Of a DNA stretch of 53,888 bases, positions 50,163 through 53,888 are shown piece after piece (within the stretch, counting starts at the first letter, position 1; each line of letters opens with the position of its first letter). A program made the translations under genes and the position numbers. A model generated the notes under the pieces. That model did no database searches, was not told the DNA's origin, and saw only the letters and a program-made list of their open reading frames with translations. This DNA is from Halorubrum sp. SD626R (GTDB lineage: Archaea > Halobacteriota > Halobacteria > Halobacteriales > Haloferacaceae). The DNA is taken from contig NZ_CVRT01000067.1 in assembly GCF_001261915.1 (NCBI RefSeq), positions 1 through 53,888 on the forward strand. The letters run 5' to 3'.

Positions 50163-50758
50163 CCACAAAGCTAGTTCTCTGTGAAGGTAAGTGGGATTTG
50201 AGGTTACTGAAACAGTATATTCTAAATTCTCTACCTCATTTATCGCCTGAATATTTCCGGATGGAAAATGTGAGCGAAAATGAGCGTGGAGTGGAATCAA
50301 ATAAGATACGATCCCTACAGAATGACCACTATCCGACCGATACGTTAGTGAAGTCAGAAAATGGAAGGAGTTTTTTTAAGGATACATACGCTTCATCAAT
50401 AACAACCTTCGCTGAGTCTTCGTTTGATCTTAGCTTACTGTGTGACTTTGATTATAAAGGGGTTGATGGATGGGTTGAGGATGTAAACGAGAAAGTTGCC
50501 GGAAGGTATACAACGCCCGTCAATACCAGTATTAATGATCAAAGGTATTCCTCAGGGCCAATAAGCTCGTATGTTATGGATATAATTATCGGAGGCCAGG
50601 TAAGGAAAAAGTTTGGACTAGTTGGATTCGAGTCAAATATGGAGGAAGTTGTAGGGATTGACAAGGGCATTCATGATAGTGACGATAGAAAAACTTTGAT
50701 TGACGAATTCGCCGAGAACAGACATCTAGACAGGGCTATAAGCCGTGTGATGTTCTGA
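50159..50758 (+). CDS. TOPRIM-like protein, second gene of the ATPase pair
   Basis: A 199-residue protein. KLVLCEGKWDLRLLKQY puts a glutamate (E9) in the first TOPRIM strand-loop; DLSLLCDFDYKGVDGW gives the D-x-D pair (D96 and D98) after a hydrophobic strand. These are the metal-binding positions of TOPRIM nucleases such as AriB (DUF4435), OLD and RNase M5. The remainder, with FSSGPISSYVMDI-like and EVVGIDKGIHDSDDR parts, is unrecognised. The AT-rich composition equals that of the ATPase gene, and the 4-base overlap shows coupling. I infer a nuclease effector controlled by the ATPase. The assignment rests on motifs only. Confidence 0.6.
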   Translation: MTTKLVLCEGKWDLRLLKQYILNSLPHLSPEYFRMENVSENERGVESNKIRSLQNDHYPTDTLVKSENGRSFFKDTYASSITTFAESSFDLSLLCDFDYKGVDGWVEDVNEKVAGRYTTPVNTSINDQRYSSGPISSYVMDIIIGGQVRKKFGLVGFESNMEEVVGIDKGIHDSDDRKTLIDEFAENRHLDRAISRVMF

Positions 50759-50838
50759 GTAATGACACGATCGAAAGTAACCCTAGCTACACACCCCTCT
50801 CAAAAAGCCTCAAGAGACCACTCTCGCAAGACCTGTCT

Positions 50839-51534
50839 ATGAGCGACGTGGTCTACGCGATTCGGATTTCTCACCTCGAATACTCCGGGCTCAAAATCAT
50901 GGACATCAAGATCGGCAAGTCCACCGATATCGGAAACACCCTCAAACAGTACAACCGGAGCAGCCGCGACACCGAACTGCTCGACATGTGGACGCCGAAC
51001 CCCGACAAGACCCTCTCCACCGCCGAGCGCGGCGTCCACGCGGTCGCCGAGCGATACGCCTACGACAAACAGAGCGAGAAGTTCGTCTTCCTCCAGGGCG
51101 CGTACCAAGAGTTCGCCGAGACGGTCAACATGCTTCTCCGGAACGTTACCCGTGAGGACCTCGACGGGGGGACGGAGCCCGGCGGCTCTGACGACGTCGA
51201 CGACTACACCGGCACGACGCCCTCAGTGATCAAGATCCTCGGTGAGACCTACGACGTCGACAGCTGGGCGGACGCGCTGACGGTGGCCGTCGCGGCGATC
51301 CTTCGTGACGTGGAAGACCCCGAGCGTGTCACCGAGATCGAGGGCCGAACGCGGAGCTACTTCGTGGAAGAGGGACGGCAGTCGGATCTGTTCAAGCCCC
51401 GGCGGATTCCGGATACCAATCTGTACCTGGAGACCAACTTTTCTGCAAACGACTGCGTTCGGAAGGTCGAGCAAGTGATGGCAAAGTACGGGTACGACAG
51501 GGCTGAACTGGAGATATTCACAGAGGAAGCCTGA
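50839..51534 (+). CDS. T5orf172/GIY-YIG-like two-domain protein next to a type I RM operon
   Basis: A 231-residue protein. Residues 1-105 (MSDVVYAIRISHLEYSGLKI, IKIGKSTDI, LKQYNRSSRDTELLDMW and AERGVHAVAERYAYDKQ) have the beta-strand, K-I-G-x-S and helix pattern of T5orf172/MUG113-type GIY-YIG relatives. Residues about 130-231 are a second domain (VIKILGETYDVDSWADALTV, GRTRSYFVEEG, YLETNFSANDCVRKVEQVM) that I have seen associated with restriction genes but cannot name. GC content is intermediate. It is separated from hsdM by 96 bases, so it could be part of the same defence cluster. Nuclease activity is inferred only. Confidence 0.55.
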   Translation: MSDVVYAIRISHLEYSGLKIMDIKIGKSTDIGNTLKQYNRSSRDTELLDMWTPNPDKTLSTAERGVHAVAERYAYDKQSEKFVFLQGAYQEFAETVNMLLRNVTREDLDGGTEPGGSDDVDDYTGTTPSVIKILGETYDVDSWADALTVAVAAILRDVEDPERVTEIEGRTRSYFVEEGRQSDLFKPRRIPDTNLYLETNFSANDCVRKVEQVMAKYGYDRAELEIFTEEA

Positions 51535-51630
51535 ACAGAGGCCCCCGATCGTCTCAGATTGCCGGGTAAGTATCTAGACACGGACCGTGTCCAAACTATT
51601 ATTCAGATGTGGTTTCTGGTCACGAAGTAG

Positions 51631-53622
51631 ATGGTCGATAACTTCAACGAGAAGGCGGATTTTATTTGGTCTATTGCCGACCTCCTCAGAGGAGATTACA
51701 AGCAGTCGGAGTATCAGAAAGTCGTTCTCCCGTTGACGGTTCTGCGCCGACTCGACTGTGTGACTGCGCGGAACAAGGACGAAGTTCTAGAGCGTCACGA
51801 GCAGCTCCAGAAGCAGGGCATCGAGAACGTCGCGCCGTCGCTCAAGAAAGCGGCCGATGCCGAGGTGTATAACACCAGCGAATACACGTTCGAGACGCTG
51901 TGTAACGACCCCGACAACATCGCGGAGAACCTCCAGTACTACATCAATCAGTACGACGAGGAGACGAAGGAGATCTTCGAGAAGTTCGATTTCGGACACC
52001 AGATACAGCGCCTCGATGATGCCGACCTTCTTTATAAGGTTGTACGCCAGTTCGCGGAGATCGACCTCCATCCCGACGAGGTCGCGAACGAGGAGATGGG
52101 GTACATCTACGAGGAGCTCATCCGGAAGTTCAACGAACTCAGCAACGAGACCGCCGGGGAGCACTTCACGCCCCGCGAGGTCATCGAGCTGATGGTGAAC
52201 CTCATCTTCCAGGAAGACGACGAGGCGCTGTCTGAGCAGGGCGCGGTTCGCACCGTCTTCGATCCGGCGTGTGGAACCGGCGGGATGCTCAGCGTCGCTG
52301 AGGAGTACGTTCGCCAGCTCAACAACGACGCTCGGCTTCACGTCTTCGGGCAGGAGCTGAACCCCGAGTCCTACGCGGTCTGTAACTCGGACATGCTCAT
52401 CAAGGGCCAAGAGCCCGACAACATCGTCTACGGGAACTCTTTCACTCAAGACGGATTCAAGGGCCAGCGATTCGACTACATGCTCTCGAATCCTCCCTTC
52501 GGAGTTTCGTGGAAGAAGGTGAAGGAGGAGATCGAGCGCGAGCACGAGGAGGAGGGGTTCGCCGGGCGGTTCGGCGCGGGGACGCCGCGGACCAGCGACG
52601 GTGCGTTCCTCTTCCTCCAGCACATGATCAGCAAGATGAAGCCGCCCGAGGAGGGCGGCTCTCGCATCGCGATCGTGTTCAATGGCTCACCGCTGTTCAA
52701 CGGCGGCCCGAACAGCGGCGAGTCGGCGATCCGGCGCTGGATCCTCGAAAACGACTGGCTAGAGGCGATTGTCGGTCTTCCAGAGAATCTCTTCTACAAT
52801 ACGGGCATCCGCACATACATCTGGGTTCTCTCAAACGACAAGCCGGAGGCCCGCAAAGACAAGGTCCAGCTGATCAACGCGCAGGATCTGTATGCGGAGA
52901 TGGACGAGAGCCTCGGGGAGAAGCGTCACGAGCTCGCGCAAGAACACATTGATGAGATCTCACGAATTTTTGGCGATCTAGAGGCTAACGGGCGCTCGAA
53001 GGTGGTACCTACAGAGGAGTTCGGCTACCGCCGCATCGTCATCGACCAGCCGCTACGAATGAGCTTTCAAGCGACAGAGGAGCGCATTGAGAGCCTTCAC
53101 GACGAGCGCGCGTTCACGAACCGCGACGAGGATACGCAAGAGGCGGTGAAAGAAGCGTTGCGGACGTTGGACGCTGAGAAGCAGTGGATGGACCGTGATG
53201 AGTTCATTAATGACGTCGAGTTGGCATTCAATATGAACGGTGTTGACGTACGGAACAGCGTTTATAACGCGATAGAGCGAGCAATGGGGGAACAGAATGA
53301 CAAAGCGGAGATCGTGACTGATAGTAATGGAAATCCGGATCACGATTCGGACCTGCGCGAACGCGAACGCGTACCACTCGGAGTCGATCCGCGAGATTAC
53401 TTTGAAGAAGAGGTTGAACCCTACCTTAAGAATGCCTGGATCAACGAGAGCAGCAAATACCACGATGACCAAGATGATGGTCTCGGAGTCGTCGGCTACG
53501 AAATTAATTTTGATAGGTACTTCTACGAATACGAAGAACCTCGGAACTTGAGTGAAATTGACGATGAAATAAAGTCTCTGAAAAGGACTGTTTCGAACCT
53601 AATAGATGAGGTTACCAAATGA
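51631..53622 (+). CDS. hsdM: Type I restriction-modification methyltransferase subunit
   Basis: A 663-residue N6-adenine methyltransferase subunit. The N-terminal helical HsdM_N domain (about 5-150) is followed by N6_Mtase with motif I in FDPACGTGGMLSVAEEY (about 209-225) and motif IV in YMLSNPPFGVSWKK (about 285-298), N-P-P-F being the catalytic site for adenine methylation. The C-terminal part (about 480-663) is longer than in common HsdM, with an acidic helical region. It overlaps hsdS by 4 bases (ATGA at 53619). The restriction subunit hsdR is not in the window. Confidence 0.9.
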   Translation: MVDNFNEKADFIWSIADLLRGDYKQSEYQKVVLPLTVLRRLDCVTARNKDEVLERHEQLQKQGIENVAPSLKKAADAEVYNTSEYTFETLCNDPDNIAENLQYYINQYDEETKEIFEKFDFGHQIQRLDDADLLYKVVRQFAEIDLHPDEVANEEMGYIYEELIRKFNELSNETAGEHFTPREVIELMVNLIFQEDDEALSEQGAVRTVFDPACGTGGMLSVAEEYVRQLNNDARLHVFGQELNPESYAVCNSDMLIKGQEPDNIVYGNSFTQDGFKGQRFDYMLSNPPFGVSWKKVKEEIEREHEEEGFAGRFGAGTPRTSDGAFLFLQHMISKMKPPEEGGSRIAIVFNGSPLFNGGPNSGESAIRRWILENDWLEAIVGLPENLFYNTGIRTYIWVLSNDKPEARKDKVQLINAQDLYAEMDESLGEKRHELAQEHIDEISRIFGDLEANGRSKVVPTEEFGYRRIVIDQPLRMSFQATEERIESLHDERAFTNRDEDTQEAVKEALRTLDAEKQWMDRDEFINDVELAFNMNGVDVRNSVYNAIERAMGEQNDKAEIVTDSNGNPDHDSDLRERERVPLGVDPRDYFEEEVEPYLKNAWINESSKYHDDQDDGLGVVGYEINFDRYFYEYEEPRNLSEIDDEIKSLKRTVSNLIDEVTK

Positions 53623-53888
53623 ACGCTCCTTGGAAAGATAACATACCCACAGATTGGGATAGTATCCCACTTAAATATCTCACTGATATTCGGACAGGCG
53701 GTACCCCTGACAGATCAGAAGATTCGTACTGGGATGGAGATATCCCATGGGTTTCGTCAAAAGATATGATCTCGGAAGAAATTGATGATGCGGAGGAATA
53801 TATCACTGAAGAGGCAGCAGAAAACACATCTACGGCTCTGTTGAAATCCTATTCTTCAGATATATTCTCACCTGAAACAGCCGGTCGA
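53619..53888 (+). CDS. hsdS: Type I restriction specificity subunit, 5' part only
   Basis: The first 90 codons are present; the gene runs off the right edge. MNAPWKDNIPTDWDSIPLKY followed by DIRTGGTPDRSEDSYWDGDIPWVSSKDM matches the start of an HsdS target-recognition domain (G-G-T-P, Y-W-x-G-x-I-P-W-V). HsdS decides the DNA sequence methylated and cut by the complex. Composition is more AT-rich than hsdM. From about codon 76 (LLKSYSSDIFSP) the sequence departs from what I expect of the family; this may be variation or a change of frame and cannot be judged from so short a piece. Confidence 0.78.
   Translation, partial: MNAPWKDNIPTDWDSIPLKYLTDIRTGGTPDRSEDSYWDGDIPWVSSKDMISEEIDDAEEYITEEAAENTSTALLKSYSSDIFSPETAGR

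Overview
The window looks like chromosomal DNA of a haloarchaeon, most probably Halorubrum or a close relative. The core is very GC-rich, with C or G in most third codon positions. Encoded proteins are strongly acidic. Many genes have a TATA-like box about 26-28 bases before the start codon, which fits leaderless transcripts. Several small families known mainly from Halobacteria are present (DUF5786, DUF5800, DUF5779, DUF5805, DUF7123, DUF3006; these names are from memory, no search was run).

Positions 1-41,310 are mostly housekeeping chromosome. In order: a GT4 glycosyltransferase; the proline operon proC-proB-proA; an APC permease with two RCK/TrkA-type regulators, one in its operon and one divergent; an MBL hydrolase, a coiled-coil protein and a HisG-like protein; a DUF5805 plus tyrosine recombinase pair; two PH-domain membrane proteins; a radical SAM/SPASM protein; a LEA14-like membrane protein; two very small conserved proteins; a bactofilin-like protein; an RNase H-fold exonuclease; a frameshifted SRAP (YedK/HMCES) gene; an Rsm22-like methyltransferase, prephenate dehydrogenase, MFS transporter and DsbA-like lipoprotein; a sugar nucleotidyltransferase; a DHH-RCK phosphoesterase; tRNA-Lys; a secreted ComEC-like MBL lipoprotein with a DUF3006 partner; an SDR; a methyltransferase; an IMPDH/GMPR-family enzyme; a class V aminotransferase; a sensor histidine kinase; thrS; cysteine synthase; a CoA-binding protein; a RAD55-like ATPase; and tRNA-Arg.

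Positions 41,311-53,888 are an accessory region next to tRNA-Arg(TCG). It contains decayed tRNA-3'-end-like sequences and a 16-base direct repeat around a small integrase plus membrane-protein unit. A second integrase is the last gene of a tightly overlapping minus-strand operon (small proteins, PadR regulator, J-domain protein, unknown protein, integrase). Divergent from that operon is a PhiH1-repressor-like winged helix. A defence island follows: an AT-rich ATPase + TOPRIM gene pair (OLD/PARIS-like split architecture), a T5orf172/GIY-YIG-like gene of unknown role, and the start of a type I restriction-modification operon (hsdM, hsdS running off the end).

The best candidate for an undescribed system is the ATPase/TOPRIM pair (48,882-50,758) beside the two-domain gene and hsdM/hsdS. 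The switch-like integrase/repressor module beside it is the second candidate. Other notable points are the SRAP frameshift that deleting one C repairs, a short TATAGCGATATAC-type element found three times between 7.3 and 13.1 kb, and three short intergenic tandem repeats, two of them at gene ends.
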